A DNA stretch of 5,290 bases from Halanaerobiales bacterium (GTDB lineage: Bacteria; Bacillota_F; Halanaerobiia; Halanaerobiales; DTU029), in contig JADQBV010000320.1 in assembly GCA_016278415.1 (NCBI GenBank), positions 1 through 5,290 on the forward strand, given 5' to 3'. The translations under genes were made by a program, and so were the position numbers. Shown here piece after piece: positions 1-5,290 of the stretch. The notes beneath the pieces were generated by a model, which was given only the letters and a program-made list of their open reading frames with translations, did no database searches and was not told where the DNA came from. The first letter of the stretch is position 1. Every line of letters begins with the position of its first letter.

Positions 1-401
1 TGCCTATAATAATAAGAATAATTGCGTACAAATACTGAAGGTAATTTTTGATTGTATATCCTATATCTATACTTCTTACCTACCGAATCATATCTAGCAT
101 GAAAATCCAGTTTTACCCTTTCTGCCTTTTTACAAATTATATCATTTGGTAATAACCTATTTACTGCTGCAGGTACTCTTTCAATAGGTATAACTACATC
201 TAAAATACAATTTGCAACCTGCCCCATTGCGTGAACGCCAGCATCAGTCCTACTGGCACCCTGCACTTTAACTGGCTTTTTGTTTATCTTTGTAAAGGCC
301 TTCTGTAGTTTTTCTTGAACTGTGTATTCTGTATTATTCTGTATCTGCCAACCGCTATAATTAGTACCATCATATTCAATGATTAATTTTATATTTTGCA
401 T
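1..401 (-). CDS. truA: tRNA pseudouridine(38-40) synthase TruA, N-terminal part (3' end beyond window)
   Basis: TruA converts uridines 38, 39 and 40 in the anticodon arm of tRNAs to pseudouridine in the cytoplasm. I translated the 133 codons visible here. The N-terminus has the family pattern EYDGTNYSGWQ (about residues 9-19). The catalytic motif RTDAGVH follows at residues 51-57, with Asp53 as the expected nucleophile, and then the family block FHAR and KKYRYRI. TruA is usually about 245-265 residues, so roughly half the gene lies beyond position 1. The ATG at 399-401 is preceded by GGAGGT at 406-411 with a rather short 4-base spacer, and it places the conserved N-terminus where the family has it. 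The gene begins 16 bases after the ecfT stop with no terminator between, so it is probably co-transcribed. In Bacillota rplM and rpsI usually follow. Identification is firm; only the truncation by the window limits it. Confidence 0.97.
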   Translation of the reverse strand, partial: MQNIKLIIEYDGTNYSGWQIQNNTEYTVQEKLQKAFTKINKKPVKVQGASRTDAGVHAMGQVANCILDVVIPIERVPAAVNRLLPNDIICKKAERVKLDFHARYDSVGKKYRYRIYNQKLPSVFVRNYSYYYR

Positions 402-417
402 ACAAACCTCCGATAGA

Positions 418-1209
418 CTACAGGAAAGATACGAAAACAGCAAATGTTAGAGAAAAAGAAATAGCGATATAATCTCGACCTTCTACTTTTAATTCGTGAA
501 GGCGAGTACGTCCTTCACCACCATGATAACACCTTGATTCCATAGCTAGTGCTAGGTCATCTGCCCTTCTAAAAGCACTTATAAATAAGGGTACCAATAA
601 AGGAATTAAATTCTTAGCCCTCTTAATTATATTCCCACTTTCAAAATCAGCTCCACGAGCCATCTGTGCTTTCATTATTTTTTCGGCTTCTTCCATTAAA
701 GTTGGTATAAAACGTAAAGCTATAGTCATCATCATAGCTAATTCACTAGCAGGAACCCCAAACCTCTTTAGAGGACTAAGTATATACTCAATACCATCTG
801 TTAATTGCAAAGGGGAAGTCGTTAGTGTTAATAAGGATGTAAACATGATTAATAATAATATTCTAGTAACCATAAATAAGCCAGTAAAAAGTCCCTCTTC
901 CTCTATACTAATAAACCTCCACTGCCAGACAACATCTCCACCTTTAGTTAAAAAGATATGAAGCAATAATGTTAAAGTAACCAAAAAGAATATTGGTTTA
1001 AGTCCTTTCAATATCCGTAAAACTGATATTTGTGATAAAAGAACAACTAATAAAACAAATAAAAAAAATACAGCAAAACCTATAAAACTACTTATAAAAA
1101 AAAGTGCAGTTATCATTAAGATAGTAATTAAAATCTTAATACGTGAATCGAGGCTGTGAACAATGGAATTTCCAGCAATATATTGCCCTATAGTAATATC
1201 CTTTAACAT
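418..1209 (-). CDS. ecfT: ECF transporter transmembrane component EcfT
   Basis: EcfT is the membrane scaffold of energy-coupling factor importers. It joins the two ATPases to a substrate-binding S component and passes on conformational change from ATP hydrolysis. The 263 residues match the usual family length. The N-terminus carries GQYIAGNSIVHSLDSRIK (about 8-25), the family's start signature (commonly G.Y.PG.S..H.LDPR.K). Hydrophobic segments lie at about 26-60 (probably two helices), 73-88, 107-131 and 247-263. The cytosolic coupling region has the two short Arg motifs that dock into the ATPases: MARGAD (Ala184-Arg185-Gly186) and AMESRCYHGG (Arg226). The second has Ser225 where Ala is usual. 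The ATG overlaps the ecfA2 stop by 7 bases (ATGTTAA) and has GAGGGG at 1219-1224, 9 bases upstream. It ends in TAG at 418-420. Substrate cannot be inferred, because specificity lies in the S component and none is present here. Confidence 0.96.
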   Translation of the reverse strand: MLKDITIGQYIAGNSIVHSLDSRIKILITILMITALFFISSFIGFAVFFLFVLLVVLLSQISVLRILKGLKPIFFLVTLTLLLHIFLTKGGDVVWQWRFISIEEEGLFTGLFMVTRILLLIMFTSLLTLTTSPLQLTDGIEYILSPLKRFGVPASELAMMMTIALRFIPTLMEEAEKIMKAQMARGADFESGNIIKRAKNLIPLLVPLFISAFRRADDLALAMESRCYHGGEGRTRLHELKVEGRDYIAISFSLTFAVFVSFL

Positions 1210-2060
1210 TTTTCAAATCCCCTCAATTCTCCTGCTATTTCTTTAATAGCCTGATCAAGAGTAAACAAATTAGTCTTAACATTAAAACCTTTATTCTTTA
1301 TCCGCCATAATATTTCAGTAATCTCAGGTAAATCAAGACCTAATCCCCTAATTTCTTCAACATTACTAAAAACACTTTCAGGGGTATTATCAAATTTAAT
1401 TTTACCCTTACTCATAACAATAACTCGACTTGAAAGGCGAGCTATTTCTTCCATTCTATGAGATATTAAAATTATAGTCATACCAGCATCATGATGGAGA
1501 AATTCCAGTAATTTAACCAATTGCAAACGACCCTGTGGGTCTAAGCCTGCAGAAGGTTCATCTAATATTAATACTTGAGGCTTCATAGCAAGAACTCCAG
1601 CAATGGCAACCTTACGTTGTTGTCCCCCACTAAGATTGAATGGTGAGCGATCCTTAAATAGTTCAAATTTAAGGCCAACCAGTTTCAAGGCATCCTTTAC
1701 TCGTTTAGCCACTTCTTCTTCAGGTAAATCAAGATTCCTCGGACCAAAAGCAACATCATTATAGACTGTTTCTTCAAAAAGTTGATGTTCAGGATATTGA
1801 AAGACCAGACCTATTTTTTGTCTGATCTGCTTCAAATTTCCCTTTTTACTTGTAATGTTAATACCATCAATAATTATGTTTCCCTGTGTTGGTGATATTA
1901 ATCCATTAAATAGTTGGACAAGAGTAGATTTACCTGACCCCGTATGCCCAACAAGACCTATAAACTCATTATCTTTTATATGGAGATTTATACTATCCAG
2001 GGCTTTAATAGCTTGATCTTGCTTATATATATGAGTAACGTTTTTTACTTCGATTAGCAT
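1203..2060 (-). CDS. ecfA2: ECF transporter ATPase EcfA2
   Basis: This is one of the two cytosolic ABC ATPases that power ECF import of vitamins or metal ions; it pairs with EcfA1 and docks on EcfT. In the 285 residues I see an A-loop Tyr12, Walker [10 protein letters not shown] (38-46), Q-loop [14 protein letters not shown] (Gln88), signature LSGGQ (143-147), Walker [12 protein letters not shown] (164-174) with catalytic Glu168, and H-loop His201 in ISHRMEE. The GHTGSGKST and [13 protein letters not shown] forms, plus its place second in the gene order, mark it as EcfA2 (B. subtilis ybaE type) rather than EcfA1. A C-terminal extension follows the ATPase domain, as is normal for the family. 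Its ATG overlaps the ecfA1 stop by 7 bases (ATGCTAA). Its own ribosome site is modest (GGTGA at 2068-2072), so translation is probably coupled to ecfA1. All catalytic residues are intact. Confidence 0.96.
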   Translation of the reverse strand: MLIEVKNVTHIYKQDQAIKALDSINLHIKDNEFIGLVGHTGSGKSTLVQLFNGLISPTQGNIIIDGINITSKKGNLKQIRQKIGLVFQYPEHQLFEETVYNDVAFGPRNLDLPEEEVAKRVKDALKLVGLKFELFKDRSPFNLSGGQQRKVAIAGVLAMKPQVLILDEPSAGLDPQGRLQLVKLLEFLHHDAGMTIILISHRMEEIARLSSRVIVMSKGKIKFDNTPESVFSNVEEIRGLGLDLPEITEILWRIKNKGFNVKTNLFTLDQAIKEIAGELRGFEKC

Positions 2061-2869
2061 AAGTTATTCACCAACTCATCAATGGACAGGACTTCTGGTA
2101 AGTCAATTCCTAATTTCCTAAGTTCATTTGCTAATTCAACAACTACCGGAACATCTAGTTCAACATTTTTTAATTCTCTAATATTGCTAAATATTTCAGC
2201 AGGAGTACCTTCTTTTATAATAGACCCCTGATACATAACTATAACTCTATCAGCTTGTATAGTCTCTTCCATAAAATGTGTAATATGAACTATTGTAATA
2301 CCTTTTTCCTTGTTCAGGTAATGGATTGTATCCATTACCTCTTTTCTTCCCTGTGGGTCAAGCATTGCTGTAGGTTCATCAAGAACTATACAGTCAGGTT
2401 CCATAGCGATTATACCTGCTATAGCAACTCGTTGTTTCTGACCACCGGAAAGATTATGTGGTGGATGATTCTTATATTCCTCCATATCAACTAATTCAAG
2501 AGAGTGATCAACACGTCTTCTAATATCTAAACTTGGTATACCCAAATTTTCTGGCCCAAAGGCAACATCATCTTCTACTCGAGTAGCAACTAGTTGGTTA
2601 TCTGGGTTTTGAAATACCATCCCCACTTTCTGCCTGATTTTAAGTCTGTTTTTCTCATCAGCAGTATTCATCTCATCTATTATTACTTCACCAGATGTCG
2701 GTAATAATAGTACATTTAATAATTTTGCAAGGGTAGATTTGCCAGAACCATTACCACCGATTATAGTTATAAACTCACCAGATTCAACTGATAAGTTAAT
2801 ATCTTTTAATGCTGGTTTTTCTAGTTCATCATAGCTAAAATCTACCCCTTTAACCATTAATAGGGTCAT
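2054..2869 (-). CDS. ecfA1: ECF transporter ATPase EcfA1
   Basis: This is the partner ABC ATPase of EcfA2 in the ECF energizing module. The 271 residues show an A-loop Tyr13, Walker [10 protein letters not shown] (38-46), Q-loop [20 protein letters not shown] (Gln87), signature LSGGQ (140-144), Walker [12 protein letters not shown] (161-171) with catalytic Glu165, and H-loop His198 in ITHFMEE. The FQNPDNQ.VAT and DEPTAMLDP forms and the position directly after rplQ mark it as EcfA1 (B. subtilis ybxA type). Some usually conserved positions differ: Gly39 where His is common in Walker A, Val53 in [10 protein letters not shown] where Gly is common, and Glu66 where Gly is common. None is catalytic. 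The first ATG is chosen because AGAGGGTG at about 2877-2884 precedes it, while the next ATG (codon 5) has no ribosome site. A 25-base gap after rplQ shows no terminator, which suggests co-transcription with the ribosomal genes. Confidence 0.96.
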   Translation of the reverse strand: MTLLMVKGVDFSYDELEKPALKDINLSVESGEFITIIGGNGSGKSTLAKLLNVLLLPTSGEVIIDEMNTADEKNRLKIRQKVGMVFQNPDNQLVATRVEDDVAFGPENLGIPSLDIRRRVDHSLELVDMEEYKNHPPHNLSGGQKQRVAIAGIIAMEPDCIVLDEPTAMLDPQGRKEVMDTIHYLNKEKGITIVHITHFMEETIQADRVIVMYQGSIIKEGTPAEIFSNIRELKNVELDVPVVVELANELRKLGIDLPEVLSIDELVNNLC

Positions 2870-2894
2870 CTATAACACACCCTCTTATCTTCTC

Positions 2895-3236
2895 CTATTC
2901 AACCAATTCTATTATTGCCAGTTCGGTTGCATCACCGCGGCGGGGATACATTTTATATATTCTAGTATAACCACCGGGTCTATCTGTAAATCTAGGGGCA
3001 ATTTCATCAAATAATTTTCTTGCTACCTTTTCATCTTTAACTACTTTTAAAACTTTACGTCTAGAAGCAAGATCATTAGTTCTAGCAGTTGTTATTAATT
3101 TCTCAGCTAATGGACGTAACTCTTTTGCTTTAGATATAGTAGTTTCAATACGCTCGTGACGAAAAAAATCAGTCAGCATATTATTAAACATCGCTTTACG
3201 ATGAGAGGTGTTTTTATTTAACTTTCTCTGTGGCAT
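2895..3236 (-). CDS. rplQ: 50S ribosomal protein L17
   Basis: L17 is a bacterial large-subunit protein that binds 23S rRNA near the polypeptide exit tunnel. The 113 residues match the short bacterial form, without the C-terminal extensions of some lineages. Family landmarks are the basic N-terminus MPQRKLNKNTSHRKAM (1-16), HERIETTISKAKELRPLAEK (27-46), KLFDEIAPRF and RPGGYTRI in the second half, and the closing RRGDATELAIIELVE. The residues YKMYP before RRGDA are less typical; many L17 proteins have a Lys/Gly/Pro-rich stretch there. AAGGAGGG at 3246-3253 stands 9 bases before the ATG, a strong site consistent with high expression. It lies 20 bases after rpoA, the standard rpoA-rplQ pairing. 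Confidence 0.98.
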   Translation of the reverse strand: MPQRKLNKNTSHRKAMFNNMLTDFFRHERIETTISKAKELRPLAEKLITTARTNDLASRRKVLKVVKDEKVARKLFDEIAPRFTDRPGGYTRIYKMYPRRGDATELAIIELVE

Positions 3237-3256
3237 ATCAGTTATCCCTCCTTTTT

Positions 3257-4201
3257 CTAAATCTCAGGCTCTTTTAGATCTAATTCTAAATCATCCAGTT
3301 TTTCTATAATTTCCTGGAGTGATTTTTTCCCAAGATTCCTTACTTTCATTAAATCTTCTTCTGTTTTACTGTTTAATTCACCTACAGTGTTGATACCCGC
3401 ACGCTTCAAACAATTAGAAGAACGAACAGATAACTCTAGTTCCTCTATAGTTGTATCAAGAACTTTATCTTTTTCTTCTTCTTCTTTTTCAACCATTATT
3501 TCTACATCATTTACTTCATCAGTAAGGTTTATAAATAAATCAAGGTGTTCTACCATTATTTTAGCAGAAAGACTTACGGCATCTTCTGGAGAGATACTTC
3601 CATTTGTATATACCTCTAAAATTAAGCGGTCATAATCAGTTACCTGACCAACCCTGGTATTTTCAACCTTAAAATTTGCTCTTGTAATTGGACTAAAAGA
3701 AGAATCTATTGGAATAAGACCAATAACTTTGTCAAAATGTCCCTGGTTTTCCTCAGCAGTCATATAGCCACGACCACGTTCAACAGTTGCTTCCAATTGT
3801 AATCTACCATCATTTTCAAGAGTTGCAATGTGATGTTCAGGATTAACAAATTCAATATCCCCTGATGTTTTAAAGTCACCAGCAGTTACTGTTCCTTCAC
3901 CTTCACAATTAAGAGTAATTTTTTCTACATCTTCACCAGTGTACTTAAGTACAACCCCTTTTAAATTCAGTATAATCTCAGTTACATCTTCAACTACACC
4001 AGTAACTGTTGAAAACTCATGTCTAACCCCTTCAAGTTTGACAGAGGTTATAGCAGCACCTGGTAAAGATGATAACAATATACGACGTAAAGCATTACCA
4101 AGGGTAATACCATAGCCTCTTTCCAATGGAGCGACCTCAAACTTACCTGAGAACTCATCACTTTCTACTAACTCTACATGTGGTTTTTCAATTTCTATCA
4201 T
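3257..4201 (-). CDS. rpoA: DNA-directed RNA polymerase subunit alpha
   Basis: The alpha dimer nucleates RNA polymerase assembly, and its C-terminal domain contacts UP elements and activators. From the ATG at 4199-4201 the protein is 314 residues, the normal length. The N-terminal domain (about 1-230) has [20 protein letters not shown] (27-45) and the dimer/beta-contact region through VEHLDLF. An acidic, flexible linker (about 238-246, EKEEEEKDK) joins it to the C-terminal domain (about 250-305). That domain has [14 protein letters not shown] and VRNLGKKSL; Arg260, Asn263, Cys264, Lys293 and Ser294 correspond to the DNA-contacting positions Arg265, Asn268, Cys269, Lys298 and Ser299 of E. coli. 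The frame stays open upstream to an ATG at 4264, but that start would overlap rpsD and add 21 residues foreign to the family. AAAGGAGGG at 4212-4220 supports the start given here. The gap from rpsD is 40 bases. Confidence 0.98.
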   Translation of the reverse strand: MIEIEKPHVELVESDEFSGKFEVAPLERGYGITLGNALRRILLSSLPGAAITSVKLEGVRHEFSTVTGVVEDVTEIILNLKGVVLKYTGEDVEKITLNCEGEGTVTAGDFKTSGDIEFVNPEHHIATLENDGRLQLEATVERGRGYMTAEENQGHFDKVIGLIPIDSSFSPITRANFKVENTRVGQVTDYDRLILEVYTNGSISPEDAVSLSAKIMVEHLDLFINLTDEVNDVEIMVEKEEEEKDKVLDTTIEELELSVRSSNCLKRAGINTVGELNSKTEEDLMKVRNLGKKSLQEIIEKLDDLELDLKEPEI

Positions 4202-4211
4202 TAATACAATA

Positions 4212-4220
4212 CCCTCCTTT
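4212..4220 (-). promoter_or_regulatory. Ribosome binding site that fixes the rpoA start
   Basis: On the minus strand the sequence reads AAAGGAGGG, followed by a 10-base spacer and ATG at 4199-4201. This near-perfect Shine-Dalgarno site lies inside the longer open frame that begins at 4264. It therefore argues against the upstream ATG and for the 314-residue RpoA. Confidence 0.9.
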
Positions 4221-4241
4221 ATGTTAGAAGGAAAACTAATA

Positions 4242-4871
4242 TTATCTTGAATAAAACTCAACAATTAAGTGTTCTTCTACTGGATAATCAACATCATCTC
4301 TTGTTGGTAATGCTAATATTTTTCCTTCAGCATTATCAATATTTACACTTAGCCATTCAGGTGCAGTAATTTCAGCATTATACTCAAATACTTCTTTAAA
4401 ACGGGTTGATTTACGACTAGATTCCTTAACAGAAATAACGTCATCTACATCTACCTGATAAGACGAAATATTAACCTTCCTATCATTTACATAAATATGA
4501 CCATGTAGTACAAACTGCCTTGCTTCATTACGCGAAGTAGCAAAACCCAGTCTATAAACAACATTGTCAAGTCTTCTTTCTAATAATTGTAAAAAGTTTT
4601 CACCTGTTACTCCTGGCATATTTTCTGCCATTTCAAAATAGCGGCGATATTGTTTCTCTAATATCCCATATATTTTTCTAACTTTTTGTTTTTCCCTAAG
4701 TTGCATTCCATATTCGGACTGTTTTCCTCTTCTACCCTGACCATGTTCACCAGGTGCATAAGGGCGACGTTCAATAGCACATTTATCAGTATAACAACGT
4801 TCTCCCTTTAGGTACAGTTTCTCTCCTTCGCGGCGGCAAATTCTACAAACAGAACCACGATATCTTGCCAT
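4242..4871 (-). CDS. rpsD: 30S ribosomal protein S4
   Basis: S4 is a primary 16S rRNA-binding protein that nucleates assembly of the small-subunit body, and in several bacteria it represses its own mRNA. The 209 residues match the family. The N-terminus [18 protein letters not shown] carries Cys9, Cys12, Cys26 and Cys31 (spacing CX2CX13CX4C). This is the metal-binding C+ form, with the same cysteine positions as Thermus thermophilus S4. Next come the basic [10 protein letters not shown] segment (41-50) and the S4 RNA-binding domain (about 98-160), with [22 protein letters not shown] and HGHIYVND. The end [12 protein letters not shown] is typical. The frame is open to an ATG at 4907, but GGAGGT at 4878-4883, 6 bases before the ATG at 4869-4871, and the family N-terminus both support the shorter start. 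It follows rpsK by 81 bases. Confidence 0.98.
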   Translation of the reverse strand: MARYRGSVCRICRREGEKLYLKGERCYTDKCAIERRPYAPGEHGQGRRGKQSEYGMQLREKQKVRKIYGILEKQYRRYFEMAENMPGVTGENFLQLLERRLDNVVYRLGFATSRNEARQFVLHGHIYVNDRKVNISSYQVDVDDVISVKESSRKSTRFKEVFEYNAEITAPEWLSVNIDNAEGKILALPTRDDVDYPVEEHLIVEFYSR

Positions 4872-4952
4872 TTTTACACCTCCAATTTCATTATAAACAA
4901 ATATCACTATTTTTAAACACTAATATATTATCCTAAATTAAATATTATTATT
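4872..4952 (-). other. AT-rich rpsK-rpsD spacer with a possible weak internal promoter
   Basis: This 81-base spacer is the longest in the window. It holds the palindrome TAATATATTA (4921-4930). It also holds a perfect TATAAT on the minus strand (4890-4895), with TTTAAA (4912-4917) 16 bases upstream as a possible -35 (4 of 6 consensus bases). If used, transcription would start at about 4883, right at the rpsD Shine-Dalgarno, which would leave almost no leader and weakens the idea. TATAAT boxes also arise by chance in such AT-rich DNA. No GC-rich hairpin plus T tract is visible, so this is not a recognisable terminator. An S4-binding leader structure cannot be shown by eye. Confidence 0.25.
4878..4883 (-). 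promoter_or_regulatory. Ribosome binding site that fixes the rpsD start
   Basis: GGAGGT on the minus strand stands 6 bases before the ATG at 4869-4871. It falls within the extended open frame from 4907, so the 12 extra residues ([12 protein letters not shown]) are best read as translated leader and not as protein. Confidence 0.92.
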
Positions 4953-5290
4953 TTATACTCTGCGTCTTTTTGGTGGACGACAACCATTATGCGGTATAGG
5001 AGTAACATCTTTTATTAGACTTACATTCAGACCAGCAGCCTGAATTGACCTAATAGCAGATTCCCTACCAGAACCAGGTCCTTTAACAAATATCTCTACT
5101 TCTTTTACACCTTGATCCATAGCCTGTTGAGCAGCATCCTCTGCAGCAATCTGAGCAGCAAATGGTGTACTCTTACGAGATCCTTCATAACCTACTTTTC
5201 CAGAACTGGACCAGGCAATAACATTTCCGTTACCGTCTGTTATAGAGATAATTGTATTATTAAAGGTAGACCTAATATGAGCCTGACCTT
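4953..5290 (-). CDS. rpsK: 30S ribosomal protein S11, C-terminal part (5' end beyond window)
   Basis: S11 lies on the platform of the 30S subunit, near the mRNA exit and the 690/790 loops of 16S rRNA. I translated 111 complete codons before the TAA at 4953-4955. The visible protein starts at [18 protein letters not shown] and continues with [19 protein letters not shown], a helical [10 protein letters not shown] segment and [15 protein letters not shown]. It ends in the family tail [17 protein letters not shown]11 is usually about 128-131 residues, so only about 18 N-terminal residues and the start codon lie beyond 5290. In this cluster rpsM (S13) would be expected just upstream. The frame is intact and nothing is unusual. 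Confidence 0.98.
   Translation of the reverse strand, partial: GQAHIRSTFNNTIISITDGNGNVIAWSSSGKVGYEGSRKSTPFAAQIAAEDAAQQAMDQGVKEVEIFVKGPGSGRESAIRSIQAAGLNVSLIKDVTPIPHNGCRPPKRRRV

Noticed and set aside
2255..2494. Plus-strand open frame of 79 codons
   Set aside because: It lies wholly antisense to ecfA1 over its conserved signature and Walker B coding region. Its Cys/Asn/Tyr-rich product resembles no family I know, so it is a shadow of the real gene.
1203..2869. Long repeat or recent tandem duplication of the two ATPase genes
   Set aside because: ecfA1 and ecfA2 are ancient paralogues with distinct family-specific motifs (FQNPDNQ versus FQYPEHQ). They are not a recent duplication.
2870..2894. 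Terminator or promoter between rplQ and ecfA1
   Set aside because: The 25 bases hold only the stop-proximal sequence and the ecfA1 ribosome site. There is no inverted repeat with a T tract and no -35/-10 pair.
3387..3635. Plus-strand open frame of 82 codons
   Set aside because: It is antisense to the rpoA linker and C-terminal domain. The long Ser-rich run is simply the reverse complement of Glu/Lys codons, so it is not a gene.
4202..4264. Upstream ATG at 4264 extending rpoA by 21 residues
   Set aside because: It would overlap rpsD, adds residues not seen in RpoA, and runs through the strong AAAGGAGGG site that serves the ATG at 4201.
4872..4907. Upstream ATG at 4907 extending rpsD by 12 residues
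   Set aside because: The S4 family begins at MARYRG, and a clear GGAGGT site lies 6 bases before the ATG at 4871. The added residues translate the leader itself.
4921..4930. Palindrome TAATATATTA as an operator or terminator stem
   Set aside because: It is all A/T, has no loop or U tract, and such palindromes are expected by chance in DNA this AT-rich. It is mentioned only as part of the spacer.
1..5290. A hidden novel system, mobile element, CRISPR array or structured RNA
   Set aside because: The window is nearly all coding, in one strand and in the standard Bacillota order. Every open frame of substance matches a conserved family, and no repeat array, insertion-sequence ends or riboswitch-like leader was seen.

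Overview
The window is a stretch of the ribosomal-protein / RNA polymerase alpha cluster of a low-GC, Gram-positive-type bacterium (Bacillota). Every gene lies on the minus strand, so the transcript reads from position 5290 down to 1. In transcription order the genes are rpsK (S11, start cut by the right edge), rpsD (S4), rpoA (RNA polymerase alpha), rplQ (L17), ecfA1, ecfA2, ecfT (shared energizing module of ECF vitamin/metal transporters) and truA (tRNA pseudouridine synthase, end cut by the left edge). This is the canonical Bacillota order, as in Bacillus subtilis from rpsK through rplQ, ybxA, ybaE, ybaF to truA. One difference is that rpsD sits inside the cluster, whereas B. subtilis has it elsewhere. 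The base composition is AT-rich. The proteins look like those of anaerobic, Clostridia- or Halanaerobiia-like lineages, but genus-level placement is not possible by eye.

The right half (about 2895-5290) holds the translation/transcription genes. Gaps are short (20-81 bases), most genes have strong GGAGG-type ribosome binding sites, and no intrinsic terminator is visible. The longest gap is the 81-base AT-rich spacer between rpsK and rpsD. It contains a TATAAT-like box and is the only place where extra regulation (internal promoter, S4 autoregulation) might sit.

The left half (about 418-2869) holds two paralogous ABC ATPases and the transmembrane T component. The ecfA1-ecfA2 and ecfA2-ecfT junctions are both 7-base ATG(C/T)TAA overlaps, which points to translational coupling and matched synthesis of the three subunits. 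No substrate-binding S component is encoded here. That fits a group II ECF module, shared by S components encoded elsewhere. truA follows after 16 bases.

The window is almost fully coding, with no spacer over 100 bases. I see no mobile element, CRISPR array, tRNA, rRNA or riboswitch, and no sign of an undescribed system. The findings are small details: junction architecture, a possible internal promoter, family-motif deviations in EcfA1 and EcfT, and homopolymer tracts in ecfT.
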